Source: Bacteroides sp. SM23_62_1 | Lineage (GTDB): Bacteria; Bacteroidota; Bacteroidia; Bacteroidales; SM23-62 | Length of the DNA stretch: 34,643 nt | Direction of reading: 5' to 3' | NCBI GenBank assembly: GCA_001304505.1 | Contig: LJUQ01000015.1 | Span: 1 to 34,643 of the forward strand | In this document: positions 1 to 7,573 of the stretch, piece after piece | Layout: the number at the start of each line of letters is the position of its first letter | Numbering within the stretch: position 1 is the first letter of the stretch | Notes under the pieces: generated by a model | The model's database searches: none | Told to the model about the DNA's origin: nothing | Seen by the model: only the letters and a program-made list of their open reading frames with translations | Position numbers and translations under genes: made by a program

Positions 1-1
1 G

Positions 2-763
2 GATGCCAACGGATTACCTTTCCTTGATAATACCTATAATAGTGAAAAGGTGATTAATGACCAGGGTCTGACTGTTACCGATGCTTTCACAGAATATACC
101 GGTGCTGTTGACCCACGCCTTGACTGGTCAGTTGGCAGAAGAGGCATTCCTTTCTGGGATTGGGGTATCCATACCGGTACTGACTGGATCAGGGACCAGA
201 CTTATGCAGGACCATATGTTGGCAAAAAGCAGGTCTATAAGAAAGAGCAGGAAGGCGTATGGACAGAAGTGGGTAACTGGACCTCAGGATGGACTGCCAA
301 TGGTTACCGCATGATCCGCTATGCAGATGTGCTTCTGCTCAAAGCTGAATGTGAAGCAATGACCGGCTCTGATGACCTGGGCTTTGGAGAGGTCAATCAG
401 ATCCGCGCAAGAGCTGCTAATCCTGATGGCTTTGTAAAAGAAGATGACGGGACTACAAATGCTGCCAACTACCAGATATCTCAATATACCACACCATTTG
501 CCAATGCTACAGAAGCGATGACGGCCATTATGTTTGAAAGAAAACTTGAGCTGGGGCAGGAAGGACACAGGTACTTTGACCTGCAGCGCTTGGGAGCTTC
601 TATTCTTGTTGCCGAGCTTAACAGGATCCTTGCTTACGAGCAGACAATGGAGTGGGGTGACAACCTTTATGGTGGTTGCTCCGTTGGTCCCGAAGACGTA
701 AACTTCCCGATTCCGCAGCGTCAGATCGACGTAAGCAATGATAAACTGGTTCAAAACAGGTAG
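2..763 (+). CDS. RagB/SusD-family outer-membrane nutrient-binding lipoprotein, C-terminal part
   Basis: The reading frame is open from base 2 with no stop, so the gene starts before the window and only its last ~253 residues are seen. The C-terminal signature of SusD proteins is present: the stretch RYADVLLLKAE, a FERKLEL block followed by GHRYFDLQRLG, and a final FPIPQRQIDVS segment that precedes the end of most family members. SusD proteins sit on the outer surface as lipoproteins and act as the lid of a SusC TonB-dependent transporter, capturing oligosaccharides or other oligomers. The matching susC gene would be expected just upstream, outside the window. A strong terminator follows the stop, so this gene closes its operon. 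The substrate cannot be told from this part. Confidence 0.93.
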   Translation, partial: DANGLPFLDNTYNSEKVINDQGLTVTDAFTEYTGAVDPRLDWSVGRRGIPFWDWGIHTGTDWIRDQTYAGPYVGKKQVYKKEQEGVWTEVGNWTSGWTANGYRMIRYADVLLLKAECEAMTGSDDLGFGEVNQIRARAANPDGFVKEDDGTTNAANYQISQYTTPFANATEAMTAIMFERKLELGQEGHRYFDLQRLGASILVAELNRILAYEQTMEWGDNLYGGCSVGPEDVNFPIPQRQIDVSNDKLVQNR

Positions 764-787
764 GTAATTTAGCATAATTATATATAA

Positions 788-821
788 AGAGGCCGCCATT
801 AGAAGACGGCCTCTTTTTTTA
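788..821 (+). terminator. Rho-independent terminator after the SusD gene
   Basis: An 8-bp G+C-rich stem (AGAGGCCG at 788-795 with CGGCCTCT at 807-814) and a short loop are followed at once by a T run. It lies 25 bases after the SusD stop codon and is the clearest intrinsic terminator in the window. Confidence 0.9.
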
Positions 822-864
822 TCGGGGGATGTGTCATAACGTCAATAATTAGCTAAAATATCAT

Positions 865-962
865 TTCACCCCCCTCCTAACCTCCCCCCTAAAAGGGGGA
901 GGTTGGAGGGGATTCCTTATCCCCTTCCCTCTTCAGGGGAAGGGGATAGGGGATGGGGTGAA
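865..962. repeat. Compound palindromic intergenic repeat
   Basis: Two hairpins lie back to back: a C-rich/G-rich one (871-888 with 895-911) and a second one (919-929 with 936-946). Both are enclosed by an outer pair TTCACCCC (865-872) and GGGGTGAA (955-962). Flanking traces GTGTCATAAC (831-840) and GTTATGAATGACAC (963-976) extend the symmetry. It has the form of a small dispersed palindromic element. No coding potential is seen. It fills most of the gap 764-1123; the remainder of that gap is AT-rich with no clear signal. Confidence 0.7.
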
Positions 963-1123
963 GTTATGAATGACACTTTGGAAGACCTCCTACGTTATTA
1001 AATTAAAAATGTGGTTTTGACTCCCCCTGAGAACCTGTATACAAATTAAATAATATTCACTTATTTTAGAGTTTCAATTATATAAATGATTATTTTCCAC
1101 TTTTGTATGATGTAATTGAAGAA

Positions 1124-4100
1124 ATGAAGAACTACTTATTTTTATTTCTCATTCTTATCACATTTTCATGCTCCCGGGGGCCCATATTTAAGTTGATGGA
1201 TTCCGACCGGACAGGGATAAAGTTTGTTAATGAAATCACCGAGACTGACAGTCTCCACGTGATGAATTTTGAATACATCTACAACGGAGCAGGAGTGGGG
1301 ATTGTAGACTTAAACAATGATGACAGGCAGGATATCATCTTTACAGCCAACCAGGTTTCTCCCAGGATATACCTGAATGAGGGTGATTTTAAATTCACTG
1401 ATATTACTTCGTGTTTTGAGGGACTGGATAACGGGCAATGGTACAGTGGTGTTACATTCGTTGATATCAACAATGACGGGTGGAAGGATCTGTATTTTAC
1501 ATGTACTGCCTATAACGAGGCTGAAAAGAGAAAAAACAGGTTCTGGATTAACCAGGGGTTGCAGGATGATGGACAACTGCTGTTCATAGACATGGCCGAA
1601 GCCTATGGCTTAGCAGATGACAGCTATACTGTCCATGCAGCTTTTTTTGATTATGACCTGGATGGTGACCTGGACCTTTACCTGATGAATAACTGGGTGA
1701 ATGACAGGTTGTCTGCCAGCTACAGACCGAAACAAAATGATGGACATGCGGTCAGTAATGATGACCTGTACAGGAACAACGGCGACGGAACTTTTACCAA
1801 TGTAACCATTGAAGCAGGAATTATCTACGAGGGCTTTGGATTGGGATTGGCGCTGGGTGATGTGAATAAAGACGGATATCCTGACGTTTATATATCCAAT
1901 GATTATGTATCCAATGACCTGCTGTATATCAACCAGCGTGATGGGACCTTTAAAAATGAGATTGCCAGATACCTTTCTTACCAGACCAAATCCTCCATGG
2001 GCGATGATATGGCCGATATCAATAATGACGGGAATCCGGATATATTCACGCTGGATATGTTCCCCGAATACTATTACAAGAAAAAACAAACTATAAACGG
2101 ATTTGCTTATATATATTTTACAAACGATGCAAAATACGGTTATGAGCATCAATTCCTGAGAAATATGCTGCATATGCATAATGGCTTTGTAAATGGTGAG
2201 ATGGTCCCATTCAGTGAAGTGGGACAGATGTTGGGCATTTACCAGACAGAATGGAGCTGGGCCCCACTATTTGCCGATTATGATAATGATGGGGATAAAG
2301 ACCTGGTGGTCGCTAATGGGTATCCAAGAGATATGACAGATAAGGATTGGACTCGTTATAAAGTGGAGGTATGGAATTTTGTTGCATCTGACAAATACAT
2401 AATCGATAAATTACCTGCAGTCAAAGCTTCTAACCATGCATATGAAAATTTAGGAGAATTAAAATTTGTAAACAGAACCGGGGAATGGTTTAAACCTGTT
2501 CCATCCTATTCTTATGGAGCTGCTTTTGTTGACCTGGATGATGACGGAGATCTCGATTATGTGGTGAATAATATGAATGATGAAGCATTTATCTACAAAA
2601 ACACAACAATAGAAAAAGAAAAAGAAAAAAGCAATTTTATCCGGATAAGACTTATCGGGAAAGAGAATAATCCTTATGCTTTTGGTGCAAAAGTGGAATT
2701 GTGGAGTGGTAAGATGTACCAATTCCATGAACACTTCCTTTCAAGGGGTTATGTCTCTTCAGTAGATCCCATTGTTCATTTCGGCCTTTCGGATAACATC
2801 CTGGTTGATTCAATTAAAGTTACCTGGCCATCAACCGGTTATATTTCAAGCATAAAAAATATCCGGGCCAATCAACGTATTGAAATTGACGAGAAGCATG
2901 CTGTTCCCTTCGTTAAGCATCCGAATAATCCAATTCCCCCTGATTATTTATTCTCCTGCTTTGATAGTGCGATAGAATATGACCATCAACAGTATGATTT
3001 TATCGATTTCTATTATTCTCAAAATATACTCCCTCACAAGTTTTCACAGATCGGGCCCTGCATGCAGAAGGGAGATCTGAATCATGATGGTCTTGAAGAT
3101 ATTGTAATTGGTGCAACAAACAGGTTGCCGACAAAAGTTTATTTACGGGCTGGAAATAAATTCGAGGAAACAGAATATGAAGGCTTAACCGATCTTAAAG
3201 AATTTGCAGAGTCAGACCTGGCCATAATAGATACGGATGACGACGGGGATGATGATATCATTGCCCTGGCTGGTGGTTATGAAAACCGTGATGACAAGGT
3301 ATATATACACTATCTCTATGTAAACAATAACGGATCATTTACAAAAACTGCGCTTCCCATACCGCCATTCTCAGCTTCTGTAGTGAGACCATGTGATTTT
3401 GACCATGATGGGGATATAGACCTGTTTATCGGGGCAAGAATAAAGATTGAAAAGTTCCCTTTTGCCCCTGACTCATGGATACTCATTAATGATAATGGTG
3501 CATTCAAACCGGAGGGCACAAGGAGTTTTGAACTGGGAATGGTAACCGATGCGATATGGAGTGATTATGATGGTGACGGATGGGAAGACCTTCTTATTGC
3601 CAGGGAGTGGAATTCAGCTGTTTTTATGAAGAACCTGGACGGGCAAAGACTTGAACAACAGAATTTACCTGAAATTGAGCGCATGCATGGTATCTGGTAT
3701 TCAATCACGGCTGAAGATTTTGACCGGGATGGGGATAATGATTATATCTTTGGCAACCTGGGAGAGAACCACCGTTTTACCATCAGTGACCAATACCCGC
3801 TCAGGATTTATCCCCTCGATCTGGATATGAATGGTACGCTGGATCCCATATCAACCGGCTACTGGAAAGACCGGAACGATGTTATGACAGAATATCCTAT
3901 TAATTATCTCGACGAACTTGTCGGCCAGTCTTTTTATTTTCTGCAAATTTTCGGCAACTATGAATCATTCAGTTATGCTTCCATTGACGCTATCCTGGAC
4001 ACTGCGATGATGAACAGGGTCGAAGATTTTTTTTATGTTAATACTCCATCAAGCTATATTGTGTGGAATGATGGAGGACAATTCAGGTGGGAGAAACTGC

Positions 4101-4417
4101 CAAGGGCGGCACAGGTATCACCCATCAAAAAAACAATCGTACATGATTTTAATAATGACACCTATCCGGACGTTTTATTAACCGGGAATGACCATACATA
4201 CGATATCGCTACCGGTTATTATGATGCAAATAAGGGGATCCTTCTGTTGAGCAAGGATGGCAGGCCGTTGAGTGATCTGAAATCACCTTCACAGAGCGGG
4301 ATTGTATTACAGGGAATGGTAGAGTCGTTGTTATGGCTCGATGGTGATCCCCCAATTATTATTGCAGGAATTAACAGGGGGAAAGCAGTGGCGTTTACGG
4401 TGAAAGCCAAGCTTTAA
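1124..4417 (+). CDS. Large lipoprotein with two FG-GAP/VCBS beta-propellers flanking an ASPIC/UnbV domain
   Basis: A 1097-residue protein. The frame can be opened at a TTG at 1103, but the ATG at 1124 puts a lipoprotein signal at the very N-terminus (hydrophobic run, then TFSC), so I choose 1124. Seven DxDxDG-type calcium loops (for example DINNDGWKDLY, DYDNDGDKDLV) fill roughly residues 50-480, consistent with one seven-bladed propeller. An ASPIC/UnbV (CRTAC) domain follows at about 510-585, ending in VTWPSTG and RANQRIEI. Seven more such loops occupy about 640-1090, a second propeller. It is probably exposed at the cell surface; the family function is mostly unknown (integrin-like binding is assumed). 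In Bacteroidota such genes often lie beside SusC/SusD pairs, as here. It is separated from SusD by a terminator, so it is probably transcribed on its own. Confidence 0.9.
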   Translation: MKNYLFLFLILITFSCSRGPIFKLMDSDRTGIKFVNEITETDSLHVMNFEYIYNGAGVGIVDLNNDDRQDIIFTANQVSPRIYLNEGDFKFTDITSCFEGLDNGQWYSGVTFVDINNDGWKDLYFTCTAYNEAEKRKNRFWINQGLQDDGQLLFIDMAEAYGLADDSYTVHAAFFDYDLDGDLDLYLMNNWVNDRLSASYRPKQNDGHAVSNDDLYRNNGDGTFTNVTIEAGIIYEGFGLGLALGDVNKDGYPDVYISNDYVSNDLLYINQRDGTFKNEIARYLSYQTKSSMGDDMADINNDGNPDIFTLDMFPEYYYKKKQTINGFAYIYFTNDAKYGYEHQFLRNMLHMHNGFVNGEMVPFSEVGQMLGIYQTEWSWAPLFADYDNDGDKDLVVANGYPRDMTDKDWTRYKVEVWNFVASDKYIIDKLPAVKASNHAYENLGELKFVNRTGEWFKPVPSYSYGAAFVDLDDDGDLDYVVNNMNDEAFIYKNTTIEKEKEKSNFIRIRLIGKENNPYAFGAKVELWSGKMYQFHEHFLSRGYVSSVDPIVHFGLSDNILVDSIKVTWPSTGYISSIKNIRANQRIEIDEKHAVPFVKHPNNPIPPDYLFSCFDSAIEYDHQQYDFIDFYYSQNILPHKFSQIGPCMQKGDLNHDGLEDIVIGATNRLPTKVYLRAGNKFEETEYEGLTDLKEFAESDLAIIDTDDDGDDDIIALAGGYENRDDKVYIHYLYVNNNGSFTKTALPIPPFSASVVRPCDFDHDGDIDLFIGARIKIEKFPFAPDSWILINDNGAFKPEGTRSFELGMVTDAIWSDYDGDGWEDLLIAREWNSAVFMKNLDGQRLEQQNLPEIERMHGIWYSITAEDFDRDGDNDYIFGNLGENHRFTISDQYPLRIYPLDLDMNGTLDPISTGYWKDRNDVMTEYPINYLDELVGQSFYFLQIFGNYESFSYASIDAILDTAMMNRVEDFFYVNTPSSYIVWNDGGQFRWEKLPRAAQVSPIKKTIVHDFNNDTYPDVLLTGNDHTYDIATGYYDANKGILLLSKDGRPLSDLKSPSQSGIVLQGMVESLLWLDGDPPIIIAGINRGKAVAFTVKAKL

Positions 4418-4726
4418 GGGTAATGTCAAAAATTGTTCTGCTCCGGCTGGTTAGCCTGGTTCCTCTCATCTATATCGATAGTATCAATATCCCGGCTGGA
4501 AAGCCGGGCTCCTGTCATCTGCTTTAACGATATGAATGTCCCGGCTTTCCAGCTGGGACATTCATGCAAGCACTGGTAGAAAAGATGAAACTTTCCAGCC
4601 TTAAAATTCTTAATATGTACTGGTTATGCCTAAAGAGACCAGCTGGGGTATTCAGACTATTATTAAGCATCATTAAAGTTTATATTTTTTTTGATTTTGA
4701 TTGAACGAGTACTTATACATAAAACA
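4418..4726. other. Intergenic region with an inverted repeat
   Basis: No gene is visible in these 309 bases. The first half holds two related palindromic words, 4491-4508 and 4540-4557 (CCCGGCTTTCCAGCTGGG), which are near-exact reverse complements of each other. The second word also forms its own hairpin with a 15-bp stem (4532-4546 with 4551-4565, one G-U pair, TTCC loop). No T run follows, so it is a repeat rather than a standard terminator. The last ~50 bases before the next start are AT-rich. Confidence 0.6.
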
Positions 4727-6055
4727 ATGAAACAGGAATATGTAAACCGTGTTGTGGATCTGACGGATCCGGCAAAGAATATTATCTATAATATGTCCCG
4801 GGAAGAAGCCATTGAAATAGTGAAATCCGGAGATGCAAAAGCTGTTAGGAAGATTGATGGACAATTTGCCCTGGTGGCAGTGGCAGGAAAAACCATTCGT
4901 ATGGCAAGATCTATCGGACGTCCCCTGCGTTTTTTTATAGCAAAATTGGAAGATGGCCCCTGCCTGGTACTGGCAGAGCGTATCGATTCGATATATGATT
5001 ATCTCAGGCAGGCAGAGCTGGATGATCAGTTTCATCCATCCTATACGAGGATGGCTCCTGCCCATTATATTACAACGATTGAGTTGCTGGGTTGTCCCGA
5101 TCCGGCACCGGTGCACACCAGGTTTTTCACACCGGAACGGAACAGGTTCAGGAACAACACTGTTGAACAAATAGGCAGATATTATATAGGTACTATATAT
5201 GATGAAATAAAAAAGTGGTTGATGTTCAGAGCCACCACAGGGCCCGTCGGTGTAACTTTTTCAGCCGGCATTGACAGCGGCTCGGTATTTTTGCTTACTT
5301 ATCATGCATTGATGGAGCTTGGAGAAAGCCCCTCAAGGTTAAAAGCATTCACCCTCAATGTGGATGGTAAAGGTGATGATCTGAAACAGGCCCATGAGTT
5401 TTTAAAAGTACTTGGACTGGAGATTTTTCTGGAACCAGTTGAAATAAAATCCTCTGACCTCGATTGGAAAAAAGCAGTAAAAATTGTTGAGGATTATAAA
5501 CCTCTTGATATACAGGCTGCTACGATGAACCTTGCATTGCTTGAAGGTGTCCGCTGCCGTTATCCTGACTGGAAGTTTATGATTGACGGAGATGGTGGTG
5601 ATGAAAACATGAAGGATTACCCGATTGAAGAAAATCCCGAACTGACAATCCGCAGTGTATTGAATAATTTGATGCTGTATCATGAGGGATGGGGTGTGGG
5701 CAGAATGAAACATTCATTAACTTATTCAGGTGGATTAAGCAGGGGTTATATGCGAACATACACCACTTCCGATACCCTGGGATTTGAATGTTTCAGCCCC
5801 TATACACTGCAAAATGTTATAGAGATTTCTGAAGGTATTCCATTTATAGACCTGACACAATGGGATCATGAAAAGCTTTATAATCTGAAAGGACAGGTGG
5901 TGGCAAGTGGTATTAAAGCCATTACAGGAATGGAAATGCCTGTCTTTAATAAAAGACGTTTTCAGCATGGTGCCACTTCCATGGATACCTTTTCGACATA
6001 TTTCCCCCCAAAAGAAACAGACTACCGGAAGGAATTCCTCGCGATTTATGAGTAA
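4727..6055 (+). CDS. Asparagine-synthetase-like ATP-dependent enzyme lacking the glutaminase cysteine
   Basis: 442 residues from the ATG at 4727; an in-frame TTG at 4691 is less likely because it only adds a non-conserved tail. The C-terminal two thirds match the asparagine synthase/beta-lactam synthetase fold. An ATP-pyrophosphatase loop, SAGIDSGS, lies at 179-186 (in place of SGGxDS), and DGDGGDE near residue 288 corresponds to the SGEGADE block of AsnB. The N-terminal ~170 residues resemble the rear part of a class II glutamine amidotransferase (KIDGQFALVAV), but there is no Cys at position 2, so glutamine cannot be hydrolysed in the usual way. Adenylation of a carboxylate followed by attack of ammonia or another amine is the expected chemistry. 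Its last 8 bases overlap the radical SAM gene that follows (ATGAGTAA), so the two are coupled in translation. The substrate is unknown. Confidence 0.8.
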   Translation: MKQEYVNRVVDLTDPAKNIIYNMSREEAIEIVKSGDAKAVRKIDGQFALVAVAGKTIRMARSIGRPLRFFIAKLEDGPCLVLAERIDSIYDYLRQAELDDQFHPSYTRMAPAHYITTIELLGCPDPAPVHTRFFTPERNRFRNNTVEQIGRYYIGTIYDEIKKWLMFRATTGPVGVTFSAGIDSGSVFLLTYHALMELGESPSRLKAFTLNVDGKGDDLKQAHEFLKVLGLEIFLEPVEIKSSDLDWKKAVKIVEDYKPLDIQAATMNLALLEGVRCRYPDWKFMIDGDGGDENMKDYPIEENPELTIRSVLNNLMLYHEGWGVGRMKHSLTYSGGLSRGYMRTYTTSDTLGFECFSPYTLQNVIEISEGIPFIDLTQWDHEKLYNLKGQVVASGIKAITGMEMPVFNKRRFQHGATSMDTFSTYFPPKETDYRKEFLAIYE

Positions 6056-6995
6056 ATTCCCGGATTTTAGTATTGATAATCAATGGATTGTATCCCACCG
6101 GGGTAAAAAGAATATAGTTGATCCGGATCGTCCCTATCACTATTTCATCGAGAAAGAGGGCGTAATTCCGGGAGCCATCGATGATGTTTCAACAATCCTA
6201 CTAACCAACAGTGAATGTCCTTTTCGTTGTTTGATGTGTGATCTATGGAAGAACACTACTGATAAACCCATAGGAAAAGGTGCCATTCCTTCCCAGATAA
6301 GATACGCTCTGTCAAATTTACCAGTGGCAAAGCATGTCAAACTTTACAACAGTGGTAGTTTCTTTGATCCAGGGGCCATATCGGTGGATGACTATGAGGA
6401 AATTGCCCGGTTGGTGAATCATTTTGAGACAGTCATTGTGGAAAGCCATCCGATTTTCATTGGCAGGTACAGCCTTCATTTTCGCGATCTGTTAAAACCA
6501 GCGCTGCAGGTGGCTATAGGTCTGGAAACGGTAAATCCTGAAATTCTTGCCAGGTTGAATAAGAAAATGAGATTGATTGATTTCGAAAATGCGGTCAGTT
6601 TCCTCAATTCCCATGGTGTGTCAACCCGTGCATTCATCCTGCTTCGTCCACCTTTTCTCTCAGAAGAAGAAGGTGTGTACTGGGCAAAAAAATCAATTGA
6701 TTTTGCATTCAGAGCCGGTGTGGCTACATGTTCTATTATACCTGTAAGATCAGGAAATGGGGCAATGGATGTTTTGTCAGATCTTCATTATTTCTTACAG
6801 CCTGACATCAAATCGCTGGAGGAGGTAATAGAATACGGTATCGGTCTGAAATCAGGAGCAGTATTGGCCGATCTCTGGGATATCGAACGCTTTTCTTCCT
6901 GTAACAGGTGCCTGGAGATGAGAAAGGAAAAGCTGTTACAGATGAGTCTGAACCAGAAAATTTATCCCCGGATAGATTGTTCCTGTTCCGGTTAA
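6048..6995 (+). CDS. Radical SAM protein, TIGR01210/RaSEA-like
   Basis: 315 residues from the ATG at 6048, which overlaps the stop of the AsnB-like gene. The frame is open back to 5907, but that part only shadows the upstream gene. The cluster-binding motif CPFRCLMC (C57, C61, C64) is the canonical CxxxCxxC of radical SAM enzymes. Around it, LLTNSECPF, CDLWK and the later block NSGSFFDPGAI then VIVESHPIFI recall the TIGR01210 family that includes the archaeosine enzyme RaSEA. That likeness is from memory of motifs, not from a search. A second group of four cysteines ends the protein (C285, C288, C311, C313) and could hold an auxiliary Fe-S cluster or zinc. Coupling to an AsnB-like enzyme suggests that both act on the same substrate, identity unknown. 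Confidence 0.82.
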   Translation: MSKFPDFSIDNQWIVSHRGKKNIVDPDRPYHYFIEKEGVIPGAIDDVSTILLTNSECPFRCLMCDLWKNTTDKPIGKGAIPSQIRYALSNLPVAKHVKLYNSGSFFDPGAISVDDYEEIARLVNHFETVIVESHPIFIGRYSLHFRDLLKPALQVAIGLETVNPEILARLNKKMRLIDFENAVSFLNSHGVSTRAFILLRPPFLSEEEGVYWAKKSIDFAFRAGVATCSIIPVRSGNGAMDVLSDLHYFLQPDIKSLEEVIEYGIGLKSGAVLADLWDIERFSSCNRCLEMRKEKLLQMSLNQKIYPRIDCSCSG

Positions 6996-7300
6996 TCCAA
7001 ACCTGTTGCGGAACATGCAATAAACCATAAAAATTGGCTCAGAACAAGTAATTGAGGGTGATTTTACTTTTATTTTTATTTAATTTTATTTAATTTTAAA
7101 TGCTCGTTATTTTTATTTAATTTCATTTAAAATTAGTTAATAAATCTGATTCTTTATTTTAATTAGATTAAACCTGACGTATTTGTTTGATTGGATCAAT
7201 GGTATTGAAATTGGATTATAAGTCGAGACGTACTTTAGCGCAGCTCTGCATATATAAATAATCCGGATTCTTAATTATATCAGCAGCTGATCAGGTTATT
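6996..7300. other. AT-rich intergenic region with a direct repeat
   Basis: No gene is seen. It carries two nearly identical 24-base AT tracts (TTATTTTTATTTAATTT core) starting at 7070 and 7107, 37 bases apart, with one mismatch. Such a pair could bend DNA or bind a regulator upstream of the operon starting at 7496, but no promoter match is convincing. Confidence 0.5.
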
Positions 7301-7573
7301 TTAATTAATTTTGAAATGTATATTCAACAGGATATATATCTAACTAACTTACTTTTTTGTATGAACAGAAGAGGGGTCATGATGAGCATATTCATGCTAA
7401 TTCCAGAAGCTATATTCTTTGCCTACCGGTCAAAAAATTTAATTAATTTTAGCTGGTAAATTCAGGTGGATTTTTTTCTAATTTACTTGGTGATTATGAA
7501 AAGTAGAAGTATTCAATTAAATATCGTTATTCTTCTTACAGGAGTATTTTTCTTTGCCTGCCAGTCAAAAAAC
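7301..7573 (+). repeat. Tandem duplication of a leader plus signal-peptide coding region (two ~137-bp units)
   Basis: Unit 1 (7301-7438) and unit 2 (7439-7573) start with the same TTAATTAATTTT, share TCA-n3-GGAT and CTAA-TTACTT blocks at matching spacing, contain an ATG (7361 and 7496), and end in nearly the same 26 bases (CTTTGCCTRCCRGTCAAAAAA core). The offset is 138 bases at the left and 135 at the ATGs. Unit 2 contains the real start of the downstream lipoprotein; unit 1 is a diverged copy. Confidence 0.75.
7361..7459 (+). pseudogene. Decayed copy of the downstream lipoprotein signal peptide (32-codon ORF)
   Basis: This ATG-started 32-codon frame aligns without gaps with the first 26 residues of the lipoprotein beginning at 7496: 10 of 26 positions are identical, including the ends FFAYRSKN and FFACQSKN. 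The lipobox cysteine (TGC) has become tyrosine (TAC) and a stop follows six codons later. It lies in unit 1 of the tandem duplication. I read it as a relic, although expression as a short hydrophobic peptide cannot be excluded. Confidence 0.55.

Noticed and set aside
284-799. Long minus-strand frame opposite the SusD gene
   Set aside because: It is antisense to a well-supported SusD coding region and has no recognisable domain.
1610-2179. 189-codon minus-strand frame
   Set aside because: Shadow of the FG-GAP repeats; composition is isoleucine/valine-rich as expected from antisense GAT/AAT codons.
5907-6047. N-terminal extension of the radical SAM protein
   Set aside because: It overlaps the conserved end of the AsnB-like gene; the ATG at 6048 gives the normal start with coupling.
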